This document shows positions 1 to 5,133 of a DNA stretch of 5,811 bases, piece after piece. Location: NCBI GenBank assembly GCA_021827805.1, contig JAKAUG010000455.1:1-5811 (forward strand), written 5' to 3'. Position numbers and translations under genes: made by a program. The notes under the pieces were generated by a model. That model was not told the DNA's origin, did not search any database, and saw only the letters and a program-made list of their open reading frames with translations. The DNA is from Bacillota bacterium (lineage in GTDB: Bacteria > Bacillota > Sulfobacillia > RBS10-35 > JAJYVN01). Positions within the stretch are counted from its first letter, which is position 1, and each line of letters starts with the position of its first letter.

Positions 1-2
1 AC

Positions 3-923
3 GGCGCCCGGGCGGCCTTCGCCCCGGTCGAGCAGGCCTGGCTCGCCCAGGTGGTCCCTGGGCCTGAGCGGCCACGGGTCTTCAGCCTCAATGGCGCCAT
101 CGGCTTCTGGGGCATGGGCCTGGGCTCGCTCCTCGGCTCGGGGGTGCACCTCTGGCAGGGGCTGTTGCCCGGAGCAGCGGCGTTCATGCCGCTCCTCGGC
201 CTGAGCCTGGTGGTGGCGGTGCTGAACTACCTGCAGATCCGGGGCCTGTCCGAGGTGCTGCCGGGGCGGTCGGCCGAGGGGGGAGCGGTCGACCTGCAGG
301 GAGCGTTGGCCACTGCCCCGGAGCGGGAGTTACGCCGGCACGAGAACAGGGCTCTGGGCCTTTTGGCCGCGGTGAACGCGGTGAACGCCCTGGGGATTGG
401 CATGTTCAGTCCGCTCCTCCCCTACTGGTTCGCGCTCCGCTTCGGTGTGGGGCCGGCCGCGATCGGCTCGGTCTATGCCCTGGCGTTTGTGCTCACGGGC
501 CTCTCCTCGCTGGCCACGGGCGAGCTCGCCCAGCGCGTCGGGCTCGTGGCCTCCGTGGCCTGGGTGCGGCTTGTCGGCGTGGCGTTGCTGGTGGCCCTCC
601 CGCTGATGCCGGCCTACCTACCGGCGGCCGTCCTCTACGTGGTGCGCTCTGTGCTCAACCGCGGCACCACCGGGGCCCGCCAGGCCTTCGGTGTTGGCCT
701 GGTGCGCGACGGGCGGCGCGGCCTGGCCAGCAGCCTCAACGCGGCCTCCCAGCGCCTGCCGCAGGCCGTGGGGCCCGCCATCGGCGGCTGGATGCTCTCC
801 CTCGGGGAGCTGGACCTGCCCTTCTTTGTGGCCGCGGGCCTGCAGCTGCTCTACGTCGTCCTGTTCGCCACGGTGCTCGGACCCCTGGACGTCGGCTCCG
901 GCACCACGCCCGCGACATCGTGA
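3..923 (+). CDS. MFS transporter, C-terminal part (5' end outside window)
   Basis: Integral membrane transporter of the major facilitator superfamily; the substrate cannot be told from sequence. The reading frame is open to the left edge and codes for transporter-like sequence (APVEQAWLAQVVP) before the GTG at 51, so that GTG is not the start and the gene begins outside the window. 306 residues are visible, about the last three quarters of a normal 400-residue MFS protein. Hydrophobic segments can be read for about eight helices: GAIGFWGMGLGSLLGSG, then a helix near nt 175-240, a polar loop of about 45 residues (nt 245-350) matching the central cytoplasmic loop, and six helices of the second half from nt 355. 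The loop after helix 4 (PERPRVFSLNG) and the helix-11 pattern QAVGPAIGGW are typical MFS features. TGA at 921-923. It converges on the minus-strand operon, so co-regulation is not implied. Confidence 0.9.
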   Translation, partial: GARAAFAPVEQAWLAQVVPGPERPRVFSLNGAIGFWGMGLGSLLGSGVHLWQGLLPGAAAFMPLLGLSLVVAVLNYLQIRGLSEVLPGRSAEGGAVDLQGALATAPERELRRHENRALGLLAAVNAVNALGIGMFSPLLPYWFALRFGVGPAAIGSVYALAFVLTGLSSLATGELAQRVGLVASVAWVRLVGVALLVALPLMPAYLPAAVLYVVRSVLNRGTTGARQAFGVGLVRDGRRGLASSLNAASQRLPQAVGPAIGGWMLSLGELDLPFFVAAGLQLLYVVLFATVLGPLDVGSGTTPATS

Positions 924-978
924 GCGCGCGCGGCGCGTTCGTCCGGGTGCCCCGTGCGAGTGTGCTTGGAGCAAGAGA

Positions 979-1052
979 TGGAACACCCTGGACAACCAGG
1001 ATCTGCGCTCAGGGCTTGACGTCCCCTGCCATGGGTGGAACACATGACAACC
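979..1052 (+). repeat. Two imperfect direct repeats beside the IS607-like left end
   Basis: TGGAACAC at 979-986 followed by ACAACC at 992-997 recurs as TGGAACAC at 1036-1043 followed by ACAACC at 1047-1052, 57 bases apart; the spacer is two bases shorter in the second copy. A related TGGAATCAC sits at 1553-1561 on the other side of the remnant. Repeats of this kind near an element end may be recombinase binding sites; that role is inference. Confidence 0.5.
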
Positions 1053-1057
1053 TGTAG

Positions 1058-1234
1058 ACCAAACATGCGCTCTCGACCCGGCAGGCGGCAAAGCGCCTTG
1101 GCATCTCCGTTCGCACGCTTTACCGCTGGGATGCCGCTGGAAGACTTGACGCGATGGCTCGGCTGCCCAGCAGCCAACGTCGCTTTGCGGCGCGGGGAGT
1201 TGACGCGCTTCTCCGCGCAAGGACGGGAGCCAGG
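1058..1234 (+). pseudogene. IS607-type transposase TnpA, N-terminal MerR-like HTH fragment
   Basis: Translated from 1073 the frame reads STRQAAKRLGISVRTLYRW, then DAAGRL, and a few residues later RLPSSQRRF and GVDALL. This is the helix-turn-helix plus wing pattern of the MerR-like domain at the N-terminus of IS607-family serine recombinases, where the wing usually ends in a GG/S-H/Q-RRY/F motif. The frame opens after TAG at 1055-1057 and has no ATG, GTG or TTG before 1154, in the middle of the domain. An ATG at 1065 lies just out of frame: one extra base after it would give M-x-LSTRQAAKRLG, so a single-base deletion right behind the original start is the simplest explanation. After about 1225 the homology stops: the expected YARVS recombinase catalytic block is missing and the frame ends at 1361-1363 in unrelated sequence. 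The HTH identity is firm; IS607 rather than another MerR-like DNA-binding protein is likely. Confidence 0.65.
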
Positions 1235-1377
1235 AGCAGTGTGCCGTCGACGCTCGCTTCGATCTTGCCGAGCATCGCCGCCATGCGCAGTCTCTGGGGA
1301 TTGTTCGCTCTCCGGGCCTCCGCCTCGTCTCCGGGCCACCGGTGGCCGGGCCTGATGCGCTGACGTCCTGCCGCTAG

Positions 1378-1567
1378 CGTTACGCGCCTTGTGGCGCGTT
1401 TCCTTAGGGCGATGGGGCTTGCGCCCATTTGGGGCCACCGCGCCATACGCTGGCGTCTCGGCTTGGCCGATGCAGCAAGTGGCTCTCGGGCGCCGCCTGC
1501 TGGACCGCGGCGTAGGGCCGGTGCCGTGGCGGAACATGCCGCCTGTCACGAGTGGAATCACGTTCCA
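1378..1567 (+). ncRNA. Hairpin-rich segment, candidate omega-RNA / right end of a TnpB element
   Basis: This stretch contains a run of perfect small stem-loops: 1382-1388/1393-1399 (7 bp, 4-base loop), 1407-1411/1422-1426 (5 bp), 1441-1445/1451-1455 (5 bp, 5-base loop), 1458-1462/1466-1470 (5 bp, 3-base loop), 1491-1496/1507-1512 (6 bp), 1528-1532/1539-1543 (5 bp, 6-base loop) and 1553-1557/1563-1567 (5 bp, 5-base loop). No convincing reading frame covers it on either strand. Downstream of an IS607 tnpA remnant, a structured segment reaching the element's right end is where a TnpB guide RNA (omega-RNA) would lie; its 3' end would be near 1550-1570 and any guide would be the flank beyond. High GC makes short stems common by chance, and no TnpB gene is present, so the RNA assignment is a hypothesis. 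Confidence 0.3.
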
Positions 1568-1580
1568 TGCACCCTGTTGC

Positions 1581-1595
1581 GGTATACAGACAGGT
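1581..1595 (-). repeat. Inverted partner of the IS607-like left-end motif
   Basis: On the minus strand this reads ACCTGTCTGTATACC. The left side has ACCTGTAGACC at 1050-1060. The outer ACCTGT and inner A-x-ACC agree, with four extra bases between them here. Their opposite orientation on the two sides of the remnant is what terminal sites of a transposon would show, but the match is short. Confidence 0.3.
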
Positions 1596-1665
1596 GCGAT
1601 GGTTTATCGAGCAGACTCCAGCCCCAGATCCAGACCCACCGCGCAGCCGCCGGCTGAGACGGGGC

Positions 1666-2703
1666 TCACGCCTCGACCGCTTCCCAGCGCTTGGTCTGCA
1701 TCGAGCGGTAGCAGGCATCGGCGATGCGGTTGACGGCCAGGCCGTCGGCGTAGGTCTCGCGCGGCGGCTGGCCGGTGGCCACGCACTCCACGAAGTGGCG
1801 CATCTCCTCGTGGTAGCCGTAGACGCGCGCCTCGTCGGGGACCGGGAAGACCCATCCGGAGGCCGCATCCGCCTTCTCCAGGATGTAGCCGGTGCTCTGC
1901 TGGCTGAAGGCCCGCACGGGGGTGCCGCGCGTCACGTCGGTGAAGGCCGCGCCGCGGTCGCCGTAGACCTCGTTGCGCAGATCGAGCCCCCCCAGGGCGG
2001 ACCAGGAGACCTCGGCCACGCCGAGGGCTCCCGAGGCGAAGCGCACCATGGCCACCGCGTTGTCCTCGGCTCGCGTGCGCTCCCGGTGCACGAGCAGATC
2101 TCCCCAGGCGATGCACTCCAGCGGCCGGTCCTCCTTGCCGAGGAAGTAGCGGAAGGCCTCGAACATGTGGCAGCCCATGTCCATGAGGGCGCCGCCCCCC
2201 GCGCGCTCCGGGTCCCAGAAGTGCGGGGCGTGGGGTCCGGAGTGGGCCTCGCGCGAGCGCATGGTGCACAGCCGCCCGAGTGTCCCGGACGCGATCATCT
2301 CCCGCACGCGGATCACCGCCGGCGAGAAGACCTCTGTCTCGGCGTAGCCGTGCAGGATCCCGGCCTCCTCCACCAGGGCCAGCATCTCGGCCGCCTCGGC
2401 GCCGGAGCGGGCCAGGGGCTTGGTGCAGACGACGTGCTTACGCGCCCGCGCGGCCAGGCGCGTGGCCTCCAGGTGCACGTCGTTCGGCAGCCCGATGAGC
2501 ACCAGGTCGACGTCGGGGCGGCCGACGGCCGCCGCCATCTCGGTGGACCAGTGCGGGATCCCCCAGCGCTCGGCAAAGGCCCTGGCGCGCTCGGCGCCGC
2601 GGGAGTAGTTGACCACGACCTCCTGGCCGGGGACCTCCTTGAGGCCCTGCATGTAGAACTCGGAGACGAATCCGGAGCCCAGCACCGCGATCCGCACGGG
2701 CAC
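1666..2703 (-). CDS. Gfo/Idh/MocA family NAD(P)-dependent oxidoreductase
   Basis: Cytoplasmic dehydrogenase that would oxidise or reduce a hydroxyl of a sugar, inositol or related polyol with NAD(P)(H). The 345-residue length is normal for the family. The N-terminal Rossmann fold opens with IAVLGSGFVSEFY (residues 5-17), with the dinucleotide motif GSG at 9-11. CTKPLA at 93-98 is the usual E-K-P site with Thr in place of Glu, a common variant that keeps Lys95. GGGALMDMGCH at 169-179 is the family signature that puts Asp175 and His179 at the active site. HSGPHAPHFWDP (154-165) resembles substrate-pocket sequence of sugar dehydrogenases. The start is GTG at 2701-2703, chosen because AGGAGG lies 8 bases upstream and the Rossmann fold begins at once. 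It is the last gene of the operon, 48 bases behind the short-chain dehydrogenase. Family certain; substrate unknown. Confidence 0.93.
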   Translation of the reverse strand: MPVRIAVLGSGFVSEFYMQGLKEVPGQEVVVNYSRGAERARAFAERWGIPHWSTEMAAAVGRPDVDLVLIGLPNDVHLEATRLAARARKHVVCTKPLARSGAEAAEMLALVEEAGILHGYAETEVFSPAVIRVREMIASGTLGRLCTMRSREAHSGPHAPHFWDPERAGGGALMDMGCHMFEAFRYFLGKEDRPLECIAWGDLLVHRERTRAEDNAVAMVRFASGALGVAEVSWSALGGLDLRNEVYGDRGAAFTDVTRGTPVRAFSQQSTGYILEKADAASGWVFPVPDEARVYGYHEEMRHFVECVATGQPPRETYADGLAVNRIADACYRSMQTKRWEAVEA

Positions 2704-2711
2704 CCTGGATC

Positions 2712-2717
2712 CCTCCT
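2712..2717 (-). promoter_or_regulatory. Ribosome binding site of the Gfo/Idh/MocA gene
   Basis: AGGAGG on the minus strand, 8 bases before the GTG start at 2703. This near-perfect site supports the non-ATG start and lets the gene be translated independently across the only real spacer in the operon. Confidence 0.75.
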
Positions 2718-2728
2718 CTCGGGCCGGA

Positions 2729-2743
2729 CCGGGCCATGCCCGG
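2729..2743 (-). other. Intercistronic hairpin between the SDR and Gfo/Idh/MocA genes
   Basis: Perfect 6-bp GC-only stem (CCGGGC / GCCCGG) with a 3-base loop, lying between the stop at 2752 and the ribosome site at 2712-2717. No T-run follows it on the minus strand, so it does not look like a full intrinsic terminator. It could stabilise the upstream mRNA, cause partial termination or set the expression ratio of the last gene; function is inferred. Confidence 0.4.
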
Positions 2744-2751
2744 CCTGACCC

Positions 2752-3507
2752 CTACTGCGCGCTCCACCCGCCGTCGACCGGCAGCACCACTCCCGTGATG
2801 GCCGCCGCGGCATCCGAGGCCAGAAACGCCGCCGCCGCCGCCACCTGCTGGGGAGAGGCGGGGCCGCCGAGAAGCGGCTGCATGCGCCGCACGTACTCCA
2901 TCGTGGCCTCATCCGCCAACGCCCGGGCGGCCATGGGCGTCTGCACAAGACCGGGGCAGAGGGCGTTGACGCGGATGCGCTGGGGTGCGTAATGGCTGGC
3001 CATGGCGCGCGTCAGGCCGATGATGCCGGCCTTGCTCGCCGCGTAGGCGTGCGTGGCGAAGAGATCTCCCCCCCCGACCAGGCCGAGGACGGAGGACAGG
3101 TTGACGATGGAGCCCCCACCGGAGGAGACAAGCGCGGGGATGGCCGCGCGGCACATCAGAAAGACGCTCTTGAGGTTGCTGTTCAGCACCACATCCCAGC
3201 CAGCCTCGGTGCAGCTGTGCACGGGGCCGTCCCCGTAGCGCCGGCCACTCAGGCCGGCCGTGTTGAAGAGCACGTGCAGGGCACCCCACGTCGCCGTCAC
3301 GCGGGCCACCGCCGCCACGCAGGCCTCCGCGTCCGTCACGTCACCGACGAAGGGCAACAGCCCCTCCGCGGCGGCCGGCAGGCCCGCGGCGGCCCGATCC
3401 ATGGCCAGGACGCGGGCCCCGCTGGCCAAAAAGTGCGCCACGGCGGCCCCGCCGATGCCGCCAGCCGCCCCGGTCACGATGGCCACCTTGCCGGCCAGCT
3501 CGCTCAC
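2752..3507 (-). CDS. Short-chain dehydrogenase/reductase (classical SDR)
   Basis: Cytoplasmic NAD(P)-dependent oxidoreductase acting on an alcohol or carbonyl group, 251 residues, the usual classical-SDR size. TGAAGGIG (12-19) is the cofactor-binding glycine motif, and MDR at 36-38, with the Asp at the end of strand 2, favours NAD(H). NTAG (82-85) replaces the common NNAG. The catalytic tetrad is Asn111, Ser139, Tyr155 and Lys159 (YAASK), with CPGLVQTPM (184-192) after it and a C-terminal ITGVVLPVDGGW. Start: GTG at 3505-3507, whose GTGA overlaps the TGA stop of the SIS gene by 4 bases. There is no close Shine-Dalgarno site, so translation is probably coupled. The frame is open further upstream but that part is arginine-rich shadow of the SIS gene. 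FabG-type or sugar/polyol dehydrogenase function is possible; context favours the latter. Confidence 0.92.
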   Translation of the reverse strand: MSELAGKVAIVTGAAGGIGGAAVAHFLASGARVLAMDRAAAGLPAAAEGLLPFVGDVTDAEACVAAVARVTATWGALHVLFNTAGLSGRRYGDGPVHSCTEAGWDVVLNSNLKSVFLMCRAAIPALVSSGGGSIVNLSSVLGLVGGGDLFATHAYAASKAGIIGLTRAMASHYAPQRIRVNALCPGLVQTPMAARALADEATMEYVRRMQPLLGGPASPQQVAAAAAFLASDAAAAITGVVLPVDGGWSAQ

Positions 3508-4268
3508 AGGCGGCGCACCCGCCTTCTGTGCTCGTCGTAGGCGGCGTCGAACAGGCGCCTGGACTCCTGCTCGCCGACCTCCAGGCTGCTGGTGAGCACC
3601 AGTGGCGGCTGACCGCGCTCGGTGAGAATCTCCGCGATCCGGCACTTGAGCGCGTTGACGACAACGGTGTTGCCGATCGTGGAACCAGGGCCAACCGGCT
3701 GCCTCAGGCCCGGGACGCGGACCATGGCGTCCCCCGGCGGCGCCGCGTTATCGAGGACGAGGTCGCAGGCGTCCAGCAACTTTTTCCCCTCCGGCTGCCG
3801 CGCCTGGGCCCGCCGACAGTGCTCGACCGAGGTGACGCCGATGGTGAACAGGCCCTGCTCGCGGGCCGCCAGCGCGACCTCGACGGGCACGACGTTCGTC
3901 CCCGAGGTGGAGAAGACGACCATCACATCCGCGGGATCCAGTTCGAAGTTCCGCAGGATGGCCCGGGCCAGCCCCGGCACGTTCTCGATGAACATGGCCT
4001 GGCGCTGACCGTTGGCACCGGTGACCTGATTGTGGAAGGTCATGGAGAGCTCGACGATGGGGTGAAAGCCAGGAAAGCTGCCGTAGCGCGGCCAGAGCTC
4101 CTCCACCGCCATGCGCGAGTGCCCGGTGCCAAACAGGTGCACCAGGCGGTCGGTCGCGATGGCCGTGGCGCAGCGCTGCGCTGCCTCCTCCAGGGCCGGG
4201 CCCTGAGTGGCGGCGATGCGCTCGAGGACCGCCCTCGCGGCGGCGATGTAGGCGTCAACGACTCCCAT
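3504..4268 (-). CDS. SIS-domain protein, UPF0309-like putative phosphosugar isomerase/binding protein
   Basis: Probable cytoplasmic phosphosugar-binding protein of the sugar isomerase (SIS) fold. The protein has 254 residues, near the usual length of the UPF0309 group, which is related in fold to MurQ and GmhA. Diagnostic pieces: FGTGHS (46-51) followed by AVEELWPRYGSFPGF, the phosphate-binding loop FSTSGTN (119-125), IGVTS (143-147), and GDAMV (179-183) with PGSTIGN (194-200) near the C-terminus. Start: ATG at 4266-4268 with GGAGG 6 bases upstream, 14 bases inside the preceding hydrolase gene. The frame extends upstream but that part is hydrolase shadow. Its stop TGA overlaps the GTG of the dehydrogenase. 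Family members often sit with sugar kinases, transporters and dehydrogenases; no reaction is proven for most, so isomerisation of a ketose/aldose or amino-sugar phosphate is inference. Confidence 0.88.
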   Translation of the reverse strand: MGVVDAYIAAARAVLERIAATQGPALEEAAQRCATAIATDRLVHLFGTGHSRMAVEELWPRYGSFPGFHPIVELSMTFHNQVTGANGQRQAMFIENVPGLARAILRNFELDPADVMVVFSTSGTNVVPVEVALAAREQGLFTIGVTSVEHCRRAQARQPEGKKLLDACDLVLDNAAPPGDAMVRVPGLRQPVGPGSTIGNTVVVNALKCRIAEILTERGQPPLVLTSSLEVGEQESRRLFDAAYDEHRRRVRRL

Positions 4269-5133
4269 CTGGGGCCTCCCCCCCGCCGCCGGGGCCAGGT
4301 TCGCCGCTCGACCAGCGCTCCCCGGCCCGCAGCACGCGGTACCCCTGCCCGAGGGCCTCGGCGCGGGCCACGAACGCCTCGGGCGAGGCCGTGTTGAAGG
4401 TGAACATCTCATAGTGGCAGGGAATCACCAGACGCGCCGCGATGTCCCGCGCGAGTTCAGCCGCCTCGGGACCGTCGAGGTTGCCGGAGACCTGGCGCTC
4501 AGGCGCGCGGCCGTTGATCGGCAGAAGGGCCAGATCCGGTTGGAAGGGCCGCAGGCGCTCCGCCAGGCCCGGATAACGGACCGTGTCTCCGCTGTGGTAG
4601 ATCGTCCACGGCCCGCGGTGCACCAGGTAGCCGAGGTAGCGGCAGCGCCCGGCGTCGTCCCGCTCCAGGGCCTCGTGTGCGGAGGCCACGCCCCGCAGCG
4701 TGAAGCCGGCAACCTCCAGGGTCTCGCCGTCGTTCAGCCCCAGAAGTTCCGCGCCGTCGCCCAGGCGTTCCCGCACGAAGGCGCGGTTGGCCTCCGGGAT
4801 CACCAGCGGCAGCCCGGGCCGCGCGGCCAGGATCGGCCCCAGGGTCTCGGCGTCCAGGTGATCGGTGTGGTTGTGCGAGGAGGTCACCAGGTCCACGAAG
4901 CCGAGCGCCTCTGGCGCCAGCGTCCGCTCCGTCATGCGCACATGGGGGCGGTCGCTGTTGGCGTACTTTGCGGTCAGGGAGTCGGAGAGGTAGGGATCGA
5001 GCAACAGGTGCCGCCCCTGGCACTGCACGAGAAAGCCGCTCTGGCCGAGCCACCAGAGGTGAAGGCCCGGCAGGGCCGCCGCCGCGGCGATGTCCTGGAG
5101 CAGCTCCCTGTCCCGCAGGGCGGGCCGGATCAC
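4255..5133 (-). CDS. Metallo-beta-lactamase-fold hydrolase, UlaG-like
   Basis: Metal-dependent hydrolase of the superfamily that includes L-ascorbate-6-phosphate lactonase UlaG; a lactone or phosphoester of a sugar acid is the likely kind of substrate. The 292-residue protein begins its fold at WWLGQSGFLV (27-36), then LLLDPYLSDS (43-52). The metal motif is HNHTDH: His87, His89, Asp91, His92. Later ligand candidates are His153 (SAHE), Asp183 (in HSGDT, 180-184) and His240 (PCHYEMF). IPCHYEMFTFNTASPEAF matches the UlaG-type C-terminus; a Gly/Pro-rich tail of about 18 residues follows. It is shorter than E. coli UlaG (about 354). Start: GTG at 5131-5133, with AGGAG 8 bases upstream, overlapping the previous stop as GTGA. 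Cytoplasmic; no signal peptide seen. The true substrate is unknown. Confidence 0.9.
   Translation of the reverse strand: MIRPALRDRELLQDIAAAAALPGLHLWWLGQSGFLVQCQGRHLLLDPYLSDSLTAKYANSDRPHVRMTERTLAPEALGFVDLVTSSHNHTDHLDAETLGPILAARPGLPLVIPEANRAFVRERLGDGAELLGLNDGETLEVAGFTLRGVASAHEALERDDAGRCRYLGYLVHRGPWTIYHSGDTVRYPGLAERLRPFQPDLALLPINGRAPERQVSGNLDGPEAAELARDIAARLVIPCHYEMFTFNTASPEAFVARAEALGQGYRVLRAGERWSSGEPGPGGGGEAPDGSR
4275..4279 (-). promoter_or_regulatory. Ribosome binding site of the SIS gene
   Basis: GGAGG within a longer G-run, 6 bases before ATG 4268. It lies inside the end of the hydrolase gene and decides the start of the SIS protein against the longer open frame upstream. Confidence 0.7.

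Larger units (their letters stand above)
979..1600 (+). mobile_element. Degenerate IS607-family element (deletion derivative), approximate limits
   Basis: This is most of the gap between the convergent MFS gene and the oxidoreductase operon. Seen: a MerR/IS607-type helix-turn-helix reading frame (1058-1234) that has lost its start and its catalytic continuation, followed directly by about 190 bases dense in hairpins. Also seen: a short repeat, TGGAAC AC...ACAACC, at 979-997 and again at 1036-1052. ACCTGT...ACC at 1050-1060 recurs inverted as GGTATACAGACAGGT at 1581-1595. Known: IS607 elements carry tnpA (serine recombinase with an N-terminal MerR-like domain) followed by tnpB, and in TnpB elements an omega-RNA lies at the tnpB 3' end and right end. 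Inferred: an internal deletion removed the recombinase domain and tnpB. The exact ends are not determined and no target-site duplication is expected for this family. Bases 924-978 and 1601-1665 show nothing convincing. Confidence 0.5.

Noticed and set aside
1016..1045. Possible promoter for the tnpA remnant (TTGACG at 1016-1021)
   Set aside because: No acceptable -10 hexamer at 16-19 bases; AACACA/ACACAT are poor matches.
618..1220. Minus-strand open frame of 200 codons
   Set aside because: Half of it is antisense to the MFS gene and the rest runs through the IS remnant; no domain is visible.
1644..1656. Hairpin CAGCC-GCC-GGCTG as terminator of the minus-strand operon
   Set aside because: The 5-bp stem has no T-run after it on the minus strand, so an intrinsic terminator cannot be supported.
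1552..2748. Plus-strand open frame of 398 codons
   Set aside because: It lies opposite the clearly conserved Gfo/Idh/MocA gene, has the His/Gly/Arg-rich composition of an antisense GC-rich frame, and shows no recognisable domain.
3508..3645. 46-residue N-terminal extension of the SDR
   Set aside because: Arg/Ala/Gly-rich, overlaps the SIS gene out of frame, and the SDR fold begins right after GTG 3507.
3528..4397. Plus-strand open frame of 289 codons
   Set aside because: Antisense shadow of the SIS gene; composition and lack of motifs argue against coding.
4269..4412. 48-residue N-terminal extension of the SIS protein
   Set aside because: Lies within the hydrolase gene and is low-complexity; ATG 4268 has a well-placed ribosome site.
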